DNA of 64,000 nucleotides, from contig NZ_JAHCST010000004.1 in the NCBI RefSeq assembly GCF_018476525.1, positions 1 to 64,000 on the forward strand, read 5' to 3'. The DNA comes from Acrocarpospora catenulata. Lineage in GTDB: Bacteria; Actinomycetota; Actinomycetes; Streptosporangiales; Streptosporangiaceae. Shown in pieces: positions 33,655 through 42,551 of this stretch; position 1 is the first letter of the stretch; the number at the start of each line of letters is the position of its first letter. A program made the translations under genes and the position numbers. The notes under the pieces are model-generated. The model saw only the letters and a list, made by a program, of their open reading frames with translations. It made no database searches and was not told where the DNA came from.

Positions 33655-35907
33655 ATGGCCGGGGCCGGTAACGCGATCAAGTCGCTGGCGGGGTTCGCCG
33701 ACCAGGCGGTCGCGAGCGCCACCAACGTGGCGCTGACCATCGTGGTGGCCCGCCAGGTGGATCCGTGGACGCTGGGCGCGTTCGCGGTGGCGTACACGCT
33801 CTATCTGGTCGCGGTGGGGCTGTCGCGGGCGGTGGCCAGTGAGCCGCTGCTGGTCAGGTACAGCCACCTGCCGCCGCAGGCGCACCGGGACGGCGCGCGG
33901 GGGTCCACCGGGATGGCCGTCCTGATCGGTCTGGCCGGTGGGCTGGGCATGGCGGCGGTGGCACTGGCCGTGGGCGGGGCGATCGCCGAGGCGGTGGTGC
34001 CGCTCGGTCTCGCGCTGCCCGCGCTGCTGCTCAAGGACGCCTGGCGGTTCGTCTTCCTGGCCGCCGGGCGGCCGGGGCAGGCCATCGTCAACGACCTGGT
34101 CTGGGCGGGGGCGCAGGTGCTCTGCGTGGGCGGGGTGCTGGTGGCCGGGCTGGGCCAGGTCGGCTGGTTCGTGGCCGCCTGGGGGGTGTCGGCGCTGGTG
34201 GCCTGCGTGGCGGGAGCCGTACAGGCCGGGGTGGCGCCGGCGCCGTGGCGGGCCGGGCGGTGGCTGCGGGAGCACCGGGACCTGCTGCCCGGGTACACGG
34301 TGGACTTCGTGGCCCGGGCCGGGGGGCGGAACCTGACCCTGCTGGCGGTCGGCTGGGTGGGCGGGCTGCCCGCGCTGGCCGCGATCCGGGCGGCCGAGGT
34401 GCTCTTCGGCGGGCTGAACGTGGTGCTCCAGGCGGGGTACCTGGTGGCCATCCCACAGGCGGTCGGTGCGTACCGGCGGTCGGCGGCGGCGCTGCGGACG
34501 GCGGTGGCCGTGCAGTCGGGGCTGCTGGTGGTGCTCTCGCTCGGCTATTCGGCGGTGATCCTGCTGGTCCCGGACGGCTGGGGCCGCGCGCTGGTCGGGC
34601 AGAGCTGGTCCATCGCCGAAGAGGTGCTGCTCGCCCAGGCCCTGCTCTACACCGGCATCGCCGCGATCACCGGTCCGGTGGTCGGGCTGCGCGCGCTCGG
34701 CGACGCCCGGCGCAGCGCGGGGGTCCGGCTGCTGCTGGTGCCGCTCTACGTCGCGTCAAGCGTGGCGGGGGCCTACTTGGCGGGGGCGGCGGGCGCCGTC
34801 CTCGGTCTGGGGCTCGCCCACCTCGTCGGGCTGGTCCTGTGGATCGTCCAGTTCCGGTCTCTCCTCAACCCTCCACCTTCTCTGCAAGGAACCCCCATGG
34901 AACTCAACGAATACGGCCGGCGGCACCGCAGGATCCTGGCGCCGCTCATCCTGGTCCCGGTGGTCGCGGCGGCCGGTGGCCTGAGCTGGGCGATGATCCA
35001 GCCCACCGAATACCGGCACATCACCGAACTGCAGATCCCCGCCCCCTCCGACACGGCCAGCGCGGCCACCGCGGAGCAGAGCGTGGCCACCTTCCGCAGC
35101 CTGATCAACTCGCCCTCGGTGGTCAACGCGGTGTCCAGGGACACCGGCGTGGACGTGGCCGAGCTCCGGGCCGGGCTGAGCACCGAACGGCCGTCGGAGG
35201 ACAAGGAGCGCGGCAACGTGGTCCAGGTCGTGTTCACCGGCAAGGACCAGGCGGTGGTCCCCAAGGTGACCAGCGTGGCCGCGGCCACCGCCGCCAACGA
35301 GTTGCTCGGCCCCAACATCGAGCGGGCCAAGGCCAACGTGGACGGCGCGCAGGCCGCCGCCGACGAGCGGGCCAAGGCGGTCTCCGACGCGATGGCGAGC
35401 GACGGCCTGGTGCCAGACCGGTACCGGGTGCTGATCGGCGAGATCACCCGGCTGAAGACCGAGCTGATCGCCCCCAACGGCAACCGGCGGCGCGGGGTGA
35501 TCGCGCGGGCGCTGCGCGAGCGGGAGGCCGAGCAGAAGGCCATCGCCGCGGAGGTGGTGCCGTTCATGATGCTGCAGAACCGGGCCGACCAGGCCAACCG
35601 GTCGCTCATCGACACCACCGCCAAGCTCCGCGAGACCGAGGCGCGGCTGGCCCAGGCGCGGGCCTCCATCGTGCCGCTGACCACCGAGGCGGAGGCGATT
35701 CCCAAGGGCCCGGTGATGCTCCGGGCCGGGGCCATGGGCGCGGGTGTCGGCGCGCTGCTGGCCATCGTGGTGGTGGGCCTGCGCGAGATGCTCAGCCCCC
35801 GGCGGCGCGGCGACCACCGGGACGACCGCGACGACCAGGACGGCCGGGACGCTCTCGACGCCGGCGACACCACGGCGGCGCACCGGCTGCCCTCGCGGGT
35901 GGTCTGA
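33655..35907 (+). CDS. Fusion of Wzx-like flippase and Wzz-like chain-length protein
   Basis: About 750 residues. The first 415 form a 12-14-helix flippase of the polysaccharide-transport type ([40 protein letters not shown]). The last 335 form a Wzz/polysaccharide co-polymerase: TM helix ([20 protein letters not shown]), a large coiled-coil extracytoplasmic part ([20 protein letters not shown]), a second TM helix and a charged DR/DD-rich tail. At the junction an in-frame ATG at 34897 with AAGGA upstream could still make Wzz separately. ATG 33655 is chosen since GAGG sits seven bases upstream; GTG 33649 is too close to it. Confidence 0.8.
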   Translation: MAGAGNAIKSLAGFADQAVASATNVALTIVVARQVDPWTLGAFAVAYTLYLVAVGLSRAVASEPLLVRYSHLPPQAHRDGARGSTGMAVLIGLAGGLGMAAVALAVGGAIAEAVVPLGLALPALLLKDAWRFVFLAAGRPGQAIVNDLVWAGAQVLCVGGVLVAGLGQVGWFVAAWGVSALVACVAGAVQAGVAPAPWRAGRWLREHRDLLPGYTVDFVARAGGRNLTLLAVGWVGGLPALAAIRAAEVLFGGLNVVLQAGYLVAIPQAVGAYRRSAAALRTAVAVQSGLLVVLSLGYSAVILLVPDGWGRALVGQSWSIAEEVLLAQALLYTGIAAITGPVVGLRALGDARRSAGVRLLLVPLYVASSVAGAYLAGAAGAVLGLGLAHLVGLVLWIVQFRSLLNPPPSLQGTPMELNEYGRRHRRILAPLILVPVVAAAGGLSWAMIQPTEYRHITELQIPAPSDTASAATAEQSVATFRSLINSPSVVNAVSRDTGVDVAELRAGLSTERPSEDKERGNVVQVVFTGKDQAVVPKVTSVAAATAANELLGPNIERAKANVDGAQAAADERAKAVSDAMASDGLVPDRYRVLIGEITRLKTELIAPNGNRRRGVIARALREREAEQKAIAAEVVPFMMLQNRADQANRSLIDTTAKLRETEARLAQARASIVPLTTEAEAIPKGPVMLRAGAMGAGVGALLAIVVVGLREMLSPRRRGDHRDDRDDQDGRDALDAGDTTAAHRLPSRVV

Positions 35908-35909
35908 GC

Positions 35910-36548
35910 GTGTACCTGGCGCTGGTCCGGCGCTGGTACCGGGCCTGGCGGCTGGTCGGCATCGGCTGCTGGACGCTGCTGTTCCGGGTGCGGTACGCGC
36001 CGTTCGTGCGCATGCACGCGACCAGCAGCGTCTGGGGGCCGGTCAAACTGCGGCCGTTCTGGTTCAGGGACGGCCGGCTCCGGGCGGACATGCTCCGGGT
36101 CGAGCTGGGGCCGCGCGCCCACCTGGAGGGGTCGGTGATCATCCAGGGCGGCGGGCGGTTCACGCTGGGGGCGCGCTCCTTCGTGGGGAGCCTGTCGGTG
36201 ATCGGCGTCAACGACGCGGTGCTGGTCGGGGCGGACGTGATGATCGCGCAGGCGGTGTCCATCCGGGACACCGACCACCGGGCCGGGCCCGCGGACACGC
36301 CCATGCTCTGGCAGGGCATCGAGACGGCCGGCGTGGTCATCGAGGACGACGTGTGGATCGGCCACGGGGCCACCGTGCTGCGCGGGGTGCGGATCGGCCG
36401 GGGGGCGATCGTGGCCGCCGGGGCCGTGGTCACCCGGGACGTGCCGCCCGGCGCTGTGGTGGGCGGGGTGCCCGCCCGGGTGCTCCGGGTCAGATCGGAT
36501 AGCCCCGGGCTTCCAGATGGCCTCGGAGCGCGCCCGTCAGCAGGCTGA
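35910..36548 (+). CDS. Hexapeptide-repeat acyltransferase
   Basis: A 212-residue left-handed beta-helix acyltransferase of the WbbJ/maltose-acetyltransferase type. Hexapeptide repeats run from about residue 75 on ([18 protein letters not shown]...), with the active-site His in IRDTDHRAG and the typical end [39 protein letters not shown]. It probably acetylates a sugar of the surface polymer. Start GTG lies 2 bp after the upstream stop. The 3' end overlaps the convergent sulfotransferase gene by 59 bp. Confidence 0.85.
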   Translation: MYLALVRRWYRAWRLVGIGCWTLLFRVRYAPFVRMHATSSVWGPVKLRPFWFRDGRLRADMLRVELGPRAHLEGSVIIQGGGRFTLGARSFVGSLSVIGVNDAVLVGADVMIAQAVSIRDTDHRAGPADTPMLWQGIETAGVVIEDDVWIGHGATVLRGVRIGRGAIVAAGAVVTRDVPPGAVVGGVPARVLRVRSDSPGLPDGLGARPSAG

Positions 36549-37356
36549 GCTGGTCGCGGGTGAGATCGCGGGTGTAGGCGTCCGCCCGGGAGCCGGAGAA
36601 GGAGTGGCGGGCGAAGCCGCGCTCGAAGGCGGGGGTCCAGGGCAGGCCGAGGAACTCCAGCATGACCTCGAACTGTTTGCGGGGGTTGTCCAGCACGTCC
36701 TCGTACCTGATCTCCAGCCAGTCGCCTGAGCCGGCCTCGTCGTAGGCGTCCAGCAGGAGTTTCCAGGCCAGGCCGGCCAGCAGTACCTGGGAGCGTCCGG
36801 CGGCCTCCCACTCCTGGGCGTACGCGGCGGGCAGCGGGCCGAAGTGCCAGCCGGACGGGCCGAGGTGGCCGCGCCACCAGGGCATCTGGAGGAACGAGTT
36901 GGCCACGGCGCGGCCGTCCCTGACCACGTGCAGGACCTTGGCCTCGGGGAAGACCGCGCGCAGCAGTCCGGTGCGTGGCCAGCCGGTGAACTTGTGCAGG
37001 TAGTGCGGTGCCCCCTCGGCGGTGGCGCGGCTCTCGAAGAACGCGCGGAGACGGGCGGCCAGCCACGGGGTGACATCGGCGGCGCGCAGGTCCCGCTCGG
37101 GGTCCACGAGCAGCGGGCCGACCTCCCTGGCCAGGGCGCGGTAGCCCTCGGAGGGCGCGAAGCGGAGCCGTCCCTTGGTGGTGAACCGGGGCGGGGTACG
37201 GCGGTAGAGCACGCCGCTGCGACGGCGGAGCGCGCCGGGGAGGCGGGGGTAGCGGTCGTCCAGGTTGGAGACGAAGCCGACGTCGGGGTGGCGGGCCAGC
37301 ACCTCGTGGACCAGCGTGGAACCGCACCGGCCGGTGCCCACGACGAAGCTCAGCAC
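36490..37356 (-). CDS. Sulfotransferase family protein
   Basis: A 288-residue cytosolic PAPS-dependent sulfotransferase. The 5'-phosphosulfate loop is [20 protein letters not shown] at the very N-terminus, and the 3'-phosphate motif is [15 protein letters not shown]. The C-terminal [14 protein letters not shown] is also typical. The acceptor is unknown; beside exopolysaccharide genes a sugar polymer is likely. Its 3' end overlaps the acyltransferase gene on the other strand. Confidence 0.85.
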   Translation of the reverse strand: MLSFVVGTGRCGSTLVHEVLARHPDVGFVSNLDDRYPRLPGALRRRSGVLYRRTPPRFTTKGRLRFAPSEGYRALAREVGPLLVDPERDLRAADVTPWLAARLRAFFESRATAEGAPHYLHKFTGWPRTGLLRAVFPEAKVLHVVRDGRAVANSFLQMPWWRGHLGPSGWHFGPLPAAYAQEWEAAGRSQVLLAGLAWKLLLDAYDEAGSGDWLEIRYEDVLDNPRKQFEVMLEFLGLPWTPAFERGFARHSFSGSRADAYTRDLTRDQLSLLTGALRGHLEARGYPI

Positions 37357-37451
37357 AGGGTCTCCTCACGGACAGGGCACGAACAGGGGTAGCCGGGCCC
37401 GGCGTGGCGCGCCGGGCCCGGCTTCGATCAATCGGCTTCAGCCGATCGGCC

Positions 37452-38648
37452 TTAGTTGAAGTTCACGGAGTTGCACTTGTTGCCGGTCGGGTTGACCTTG
37501 ACGAAGCCCGCGTCCGTGATGACCTTGTCGACCGCCAGGCCCCAGTTGCGGTCAACGTTCCCGTTGGCCTGGCCAGGGTTGGTGTCGCCGTTCTTCTTGC
37601 TGTGCAGCGCGTTCGGCTTGCAGATCCAGCCGTTGATGCCGACGTAGCCCTCGATCCAGCCGGGGCCGCCGCGGCGCAGCACGTTGTACAGCGTGCGGTT
37701 GTACTGGTAGGTGCCGTTCTGGATGGTGGTCGGGGTGGGCGCGATGCCACCCACGTTGAGCAGAGCGGTGTCGGTCAGGCTGCAGGCGGCGGCACCGGTG
37801 GACCACTTGCCGAAGGAGATCGGCCAGAGCGAGGCGCCCCGGGCGGCCGGCAGCAGGTTGTTGATGTCGGTGCAGTCGTTCTCGAACAGGACCTGGCCAC
37901 CGGTGGCCGCGACGCACGCGTTGGCGTCACCGCCGAGGAAGGAGCTGATGGTGGCGTAGGTGCCCGAGCTGGTCTGGATGCCGTTCACGATGATCTTGAC
38001 GCCGGGGGTGCCGCCGTAGTTGCCCCAGTCCTCCTGGCAACCGTTGCCGGACACGTCCCGGAAGATCTCCTGGAGCTGCGCGTGGGTCAGGTTGGTCACC
38101 GGACCGGAGGCGCCGCCGCTCCACTTGACGATGCCGATGGCGTCCTTGGCCCAGCCGACGTACTGGAGCTGGTCCCCGGCGTTGCACTGGGAGGGGATGC
38201 TGCTGACCGAGGACGAGGAGCGCGCGTAGCTGACCGGAGACACCCCGGCCAGCCCGTCGTTCTGCTGGCAGAGCTGGCGCAGACCGGCAGAGGACCCCTG
38301 CGGGAACTGGCTGATGGCCACCTCGTGGTCGTAGTTCTCGGTCAACACGGTGGTGGCGGGCTGGGTCGCCAGGCAGGTGTACTGCGGCGTCGCAGGAGGC
38401 ACCACCATCTCGCAGCCGGGCGAGCCGTTGAACAGCGCGTCCATGGCCTGCATGGCGAAGAAGGTGGTGTCGGAACCCGACCCACGGATGACGCTGTTCA
38501 TCTTGCCGTCGGCGAAGTCCGGCAGCGCCGCCAGGGCGGCGGGGGTGGCGAGCGCGGTCACGGTGGCCGCGGCGACCGCCACGGCGCCGACACGCCGGGC
38601 CAGGCGGCGGAACCGCCCCTGGGTGCCTGGCTGGATTTCGGTGGACAT
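37452..38648 (-). CDS. Secreted PstS-like substrate-binding protein
   Basis: 398 residues from ATG 38648, which has AGAGGG upstream. The signal peptide is AVAVAAATVTALATPAALAA. The mature protein begins with a PBP-type pattern (VIRGSGSDTTFFAMQAMDAL) and continues with ISQFPQGSSAGLRQLCQQ and LTHAQLQEIFRDVSGNG, as in PstS-like proteins. About ten cysteines suggest disulfides. There is no anchor or lipobox, so it is probably released or wall-bound by other means. It is the third PstS-like protein in the window and has no transporter genes beside it. Confidence 0.75.
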   Translation of the reverse strand: MSTEIQPGTQGRFRRLARRVGAVAVAAATVTALATPAALAALPDFADGKMNSVIRGSGSDTTFFAMQAMDALFNGSPGCEMVVPPATPQYTCLATQPATTVLTENYDHEVAISQFPQGSSAGLRQLCQQNDGLAGVSPVSYARSSSSVSSIPSQCNAGDQLQYVGWAKDAIGIVKWSGGASGPVTNLTHAQLQEIFRDVSGNGCQEDWGNYGGTPGVKIIVNGIQTSSGTYATISSFLGGDANACVAATGGQVLFENDCTDINNLLPAARGASLWPISFGKWSTGAAACSLTDTALLNVGGIAPTPTTIQNGTYQYNRTLYNVLRRGGPGWIEGYVGINGWICKPNALHSKKNGDTNPGQANGNVDRNWGLAVDKVITDAGFVKVNPTGNKCNSVNFN

Positions 38649-38867
38649 GGAACCCTCTATCCTCTCGGGCCATACTGACACCCGTTGATATTGTTCAGCG
38701 ATCCGCCCATAGCCAACAAACCCGAAACGACGGATAGGGAAACGGATACCCGACTTCTAGGCGACATTTCGGAACTACCGGATTGATGTTGCTTTTTGGG
38801 GTCTGTTTACCGTTATGGCATTTCCTGGCAGCCCCCCGGGCACCTGCACTGCCGACACTGCCATGCC
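38649..38867. promoter_or_regulatory. Divergent intergenic region
   Basis: About 220 bases between the PstS-like gene and the small lipoprotein gene, locally less GC-rich (for example TTGATATTGTTCAG near 38690 and TTGATGTTGCTTTTTGG near 38783). It is a likely promoter area; no operator assigned. Confidence 0.35.
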
Positions 38868-39242
38868 ATGAGAAAGCTCTTGGTCGTCGGTACGGCTCTC
38901 GCCGTCGCGACCGCCTGCGCCACCAAAACCCCCGAGCCCACCCCCACGGAGACCACCGTCAACCGCGAGGCCGCCTTCGGCCATGAAGTGCGGATAACCG
39001 GCGACGGAGTGGTGCCGCGACGACTGGTCTCGGGTGTCGGCGAGGAGGTCTCCTGGCGGAACGAGTCGGGCACCCCGGTGACCGTGAAGCTGATCGACGG
39101 GACCCCGCCGTCGGGCGCGCTGAAACCCGGCGAGGTATTCACGCACACCTTCGAAACCGCCGGGACTTTCGCCTACAAACTGGATGCGGAAAAGGACCCC
39201 GTCGGTATCGTCGAGGTCCTGCCGCACGCCCCGGCCAACTAG
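38868..39242 (+). CDS. Small cupredoxin-like lipoprotein
   Basis: A 124-residue lipoprotein. The signal peptide MRKLLVVGTALAVATAC ends in a lipobox cysteine. The mature domain (VRITGDGVVPRRLVSGVGEE, VSWRNESGTPVTVKL, GEVFTHTFETAGTFAYKL) follows the strand order of cupredoxin/EfeO-like domains. The usual copper ligands (His, Cys, Met at the C-terminal loop) are not all present, so metal binding is doubtful. Its TAG shares the palindrome CTAG with the stop of the convergent methyltransferase. Confidence 0.7.
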   Translation: MRKLLVVGTALAVATACATKTPEPTPTETTVNREAAFGHEVRITGDGVVPRRLVSGVGEEVSWRNESGTPVTVKLIDGTPPSGALKPGEVFTHTFETAGTFAYKLDAEKDPVGIVEVLPHAPAN

Positions 39243-39916
39243 TCGCGGACCGCGATGAGCGATTTTCTGAGCCCGAAGAGTCGCTCGGAGAGATGCTCGG
39301 AGCCGGGAAAGTAATAACGCATCAGGGTTCGGGTCATCAGCTCGATCTCCAGCACCTTCGGCAGCGCCTCCGCCCGGGTCCGCGGCCGTACTCCCCCGGA
39401 CAGCGGCCACCTCGCGGCGATGGCGATCTGCACCGGCAGCGGCAGGAACTGGAACATCGGGAACAGCCAGTGCGGCTCCAGCGGGAAGTACTGGTACGGC
39501 GCCTGCACCCAGTGCCGCTCCGCCAGCCGGTGCACGCTCTCGGCGAACCGCAGCCGGCGTTCGTGGCCGCCCACGTGCTCGATCACCGAGTTGGAGAAGA
39601 CCAGGTCGAAGGTGCGGCCGGCCAGGTTGGACGGCAGCTCGCAGGCGTCCCCGAGCTGCACGGTGATCCAGTCGGGCGGCTCGTCCACCGGCGGCTCGAT
39701 GTTGAGCAGGTGCACGTGGGCCGGCCGGGCCGGGGCCCTGGTCCAGGTGCGGACCGAGCCGCCGAGGTCGATCACCTCCATGTCCGGCAGGTCGGGGAAG
39801 CGCTCAAGCAGCAGGTTGAAGCGGCGGGTGCGCAGCTTGGTGTTGACCGAGTCGGGGCGGCCGATGAACCGCTGGCGGATCCGCCGCCCCAGGTCGGGGG
39901 CCTGATCGATGCTCAT
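39239..39916 (-). CDS. Class I SAM-dependent methyltransferase
   Basis: About 225 residues. Motif I region is MEVIDLGGSVRTWT, the later motif is FDLVFSNSVIEHVGGHERRL, and the C-terminus has W-x-Q-A-P-Y-Q-Y-F. These are typical of methyltransferases in polysaccharide clusters. Start ATG overlaps the stop of the upstream glycosyltransferase (ATGA). It is the last gene of a six-gene minus-strand operon starting at 46145. Confidence 0.8.
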   Translation of the reverse strand: MSIDQAPDLGRRIRQRFIGRPDSVNTKLRTRRFNLLLERFPDLPDMEVIDLGGSVRTWTRAPARPAHVHLLNIEPPVDEPPDWITVQLGDACELPSNLAGRTFDLVFSNSVIEHVGGHERRLRFAESVHRLAERHWVQAPYQYFPLEPHWLFPMFQFLPLPVQIAIAARWPLSGGVRPRTRAEALPKVLEIELMTRTLMRYYFPGSEHLSERLFGLRKSLIAVRD

Positions 39917-41169
39917 GACGCCTTCTCGGCCTGCCGGTTGCGGGTGAGCCTGGCCGCCTCCAGGTAGAACTCGCGCAGGCGGTTGGTGTGCCCTTCCGGC
40001 AGGAACCTGCGCATGGCCAGGGAGCGCGCGGCCTGGCCCATCGCCAGCGCGCCCTTCGGGTCGCGGATCAGGGCCAGCGCGGCGGAGGCCAGTTCCATCG
40101 GCACGTCGGCCGCGATCAGGCGGCCGGTCGCGCCGTCGGTGACCAGCTCGGGGATGCCGCCCATGGAGGTGCCGATCACCGGGACGCCGCAGGAGAACGC
40201 CTCCAGGATGGTCATCGGCTGGTTCTCGTACCAGCGGGAGGGCAGCACCAGGGCGATGGCCGAGCGCATCAGGTCCAGCACCGCCTCGCGGGGCTGCCGT
40301 CCGACGAAGGTGACCCGGCCGGGGGCGACCTGCTCGGCCAGCGTCTCCAGGGCCCGCCGCTCCGGGCCGTCCCCGGCGACGACCAGGCGGCCCTGGGCGC
40401 CGAGCAGGCCGACCGCGCGGATGGCGGTGTCCACGCCCTTGCCCTGGTGGAGCCGCCCGGCGTACAGGAGCGGTCCACCCGGCTCGGTCTTGGGTGTGGT
40501 GGCGTACGGGTCGCCGAAGTTGTCCAGCACCTGGAGCCGGTCGGCGTAGATCCCGGCCCTGGTCAGCTGGCCGGCCAGGAACTTGCTGGGGCTGATGAAG
40601 ACGTTGACCGGGTCGTAGGCGCCGAACCTGCGGTGCAGCCAGGTCTCGGTGGCCACGGCCAGGCTGGCGGCCAGCGAGTCGTCCTTGCACCGGCGGCGGA
40701 TCGGCTCACCCAGACCGCCGTCCACGCAGGCGGTGCAGATCTGGCCGTGGTCCAGGAAGGAGTAGGACGGGCAGGCCAGCTTGTAGTCGTGCAGCGTCAT
40801 GACCATCGGCACCCCGGCGTCGCGGAGCGCGGCCACCACCGACGGGGAGAGCTGGTGGTAGATGTTGTGCAGGTGGGCGACGTCCGGCTGGAACTCCGCC
40901 ACCAGCTTGGCCATCCCACGCCGCGCGCTGGTCGACCAGACCATGCGCCCAACCCCGCGCAGCTTGGAGATGGGCCCCCGCGGCATCGGATTCATGTCCA
41001 GAAATTTCGGGAAATAGCGGTCGTGGCCGGTGGGCAGGTTCTCGGGGTGGGCCATGCCGAAGAAGGCCACCTGGTCGCCCCGCCTGGCCTGGAGCTCGGC
41101 CAGGTCCAGCATGTACGACTCCGCCCCGCCCCGGCGGTACAGGAACTTGTTGACGTGCAGGATCCTCAT
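39913..41169 (-). CDS. GT4-family glycosyltransferase
   Basis: A 418-residue GT-B glycosyltransferase. The N-terminal domain starts MRILHVNKFLYRRGGAESYM. The C-terminal nucleotide-sugar domain carries LLYAGRLHQGKGVDTAIRAV and the E-x7-E type motif around PSRWYENQPMTILEAFSCGV. It probably adds a sugar to the lipid-linked repeat unit. Start ATG overlaps the Wzy-like stop by 4 bases. Confidence 0.9.
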   Translation of the reverse strand: MRILHVNKFLYRRGGAESYMLDLAELQARRGDQVAFFGMAHPENLPTGHDRYFPKFLDMNPMPRGPISKLRGVGRMVWSTSARRGMAKLVAEFQPDVAHLHNIYHQLSPSVVAALRDAGVPMVMTLHDYKLACPSYSFLDHGQICTACVDGGLGEPIRRRCKDDSLAASLAVATETWLHRRFGAYDPVNVFISPSKFLAGQLTRAGIYADRLQVLDNFGDPYATTPKTEPGGPLLYAGRLHQGKGVDTAIRAVGLLGAQGRLVVAGDGPERRALETLAEQVAPGRVTFVGRQPREAVLDLMRSAIALVLPSRWYENQPMTILEAFSCGVPVIGTSMGGIPELVTDGATGRLIAADVPMELASAALALIRDPKGALAMGQAARSLAMRRFLPEGHTNRLREFYLEAARLTRNRQAEKAS

Positions 41170-42551
41170 CTGGTCACCGACCCGCCGCGCCACAAGGCGA
41201 TCCCGGCGAACACCGCGAAGTACCACATGACCACCACAGAGGTCATGGCGTTGTCGGAGATCGCGGAGACCAGCAGCGCGGCCGTGCACCCGGCGAACGC
41301 CACCGCGCACCCCCGTTCAAGCCCGCCGTCGGGACGGGTGGCGCGGAGCGCGCGATAGGCGGTGACCACCAGCGCGGCCAGCAGCCCCAGGTAGGTGACC
41401 AGGCCGAGCAGCCCGCTCTCCACCAGGGCGCGCAGGTAGTCGTTGTGCACCTCCTTGTAGATGAGCAGCCGGGTGGTGCCGAGACCGGTGCCGGTGATCG
41501 GGTTGAGCCCGAGCAGGTCGAGCGCCTGCCCCCAGTGGTCGAAGCGCCAGACCAGCGAGTTGGCCTCCAGGCCGCCCTCGGTCCGGGTCTCGGTCAGGTC
41601 GGCGAACCGGGCCACCACGCCGGGCACCGCGATCACCACCGCCACCACCAGCGCGAACAGCCCGAGCAGCAGCCGCCGGTTCTGCAGCAGCCCGACCACC
41701 ACCAGACCGGCCAGCGCCGCGATCATGGCCCCGCGCGCGCCGCTGCCCAGCAGCGCCACGCCGGTCAGCGCCAGCACCGCCGCGATGCCGATCCTGGCCC
41801 GCGTCGCCACATGTGGGAAGATCGCCACTCCGGCGACGATCAGCACGTAGCAGAACATACCCAGCGCGTTCGGGTGCCAGAAGGTGCCGTGCGGGCGGAG
41901 CGAGCCGTTCAGCTCGACCAGCCCCTCCCCGGTCAGCAACTGCTGGATGGTGACCAGCGCCGGCAGCACGGCGGCGGCGAAGACCGCGACCAGCAGGCCC
42001 GGCAGGCGGGCCGGGTCCTCGGCCACCAGCCGGGCCACCACGAAGATCATGATGAGCACGGCGCCGATCCGGACCACCTCCCCCAGGCTGGTGTTCAGGT
42101 AGAGCGAGCCCAGCGTGCTGAGCAGGCAGGCCACCAGGAACGCGCCGGCGGCGACCGGAAGCAGGGGCTGGGACGCCCCCGCCGTCCGGCGGCCCTGGGC
42201 GACCAGCCAGGCCAGCCCCGCCACCAGGAAGAGCGCGCCCAGCATGGAGGACGGGTCGAGCCAGCTGGCGGCGGTCTCCCCGCCACCGGAGGGACTGATG
42301 GACCCGGCGAGCTTGGTGGCGTCGAGGCTGGCCCGCACCCCGAGCACGATGAGGACGAAGACGTAGAACCGGGTCAGCGCGACGACGCCGAGCGCCAGGC
42401 TGAGCGCGACGGCCACCGGGATGACCACGGTCGCCCTCGACTCCCCCGAGGCGAAGGCGATGCCGCTGTAGACGGCGAGCACGGCCGCCGCCACGAAGAC
42501 GGCGGTCCAGCCGGCGCCCGCACGCGTGGGCCCGGCCAGGGTGAGACTCAT
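41166..42551 (-). CDS. O-antigen ligase / Wzy-type polymerase
   Basis: A 461-residue membrane protein with about 12 helices and one large extracytoplasmic loop containing RFDHWGQALDLLGLNPITGT and VHNDYLRALVESGLLG. The H-N-x-x-L pattern is that of the Wzy_C/WaaL family (PF04932). In this context, with flippase, Wzz and glycosyltransferases nearby, polymerisation of an exported repeat unit is more likely than ligation to lipid A, which actinomycetes lack. Confidence 0.85.
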   Translation of the reverse strand: MSLTLAGPTRAGAGWTAVFVAAAVLAVYSGIAFASGESRATVVIPVAVALSLALGVVALTRFYVFVLIVLGVRASLDATKLAGSISPSGGGETAASWLDPSSMLGALFLVAGLAWLVAQGRRTAGASQPLLPVAAGAFLVACLLSTLGSLYLNTSLGEVVRIGAVLIMIFVVARLVAEDPARLPGLLVAVFAAAVLPALVTIQQLLTGEGLVELNGSLRPHGTFWHPNALGMFCYVLIVAGVAIFPHVATRARIGIAAVLALTGVALLGSGARGAMIAALAGLVVVGLLQNRRLLLGLFALVVAVVIAVPGVVARFADLTETRTEGGLEANSLVWRFDHWGQALDLLGLNPITGTGLGTTRLLIYKEVHNDYLRALVESGLLGLVTYLGLLAALVVTAYRALRATRPDGGLERGCAVAFAGCTAALLVSAISDNAMTSVVVMWYFAVFAGIALWRGGSVTR

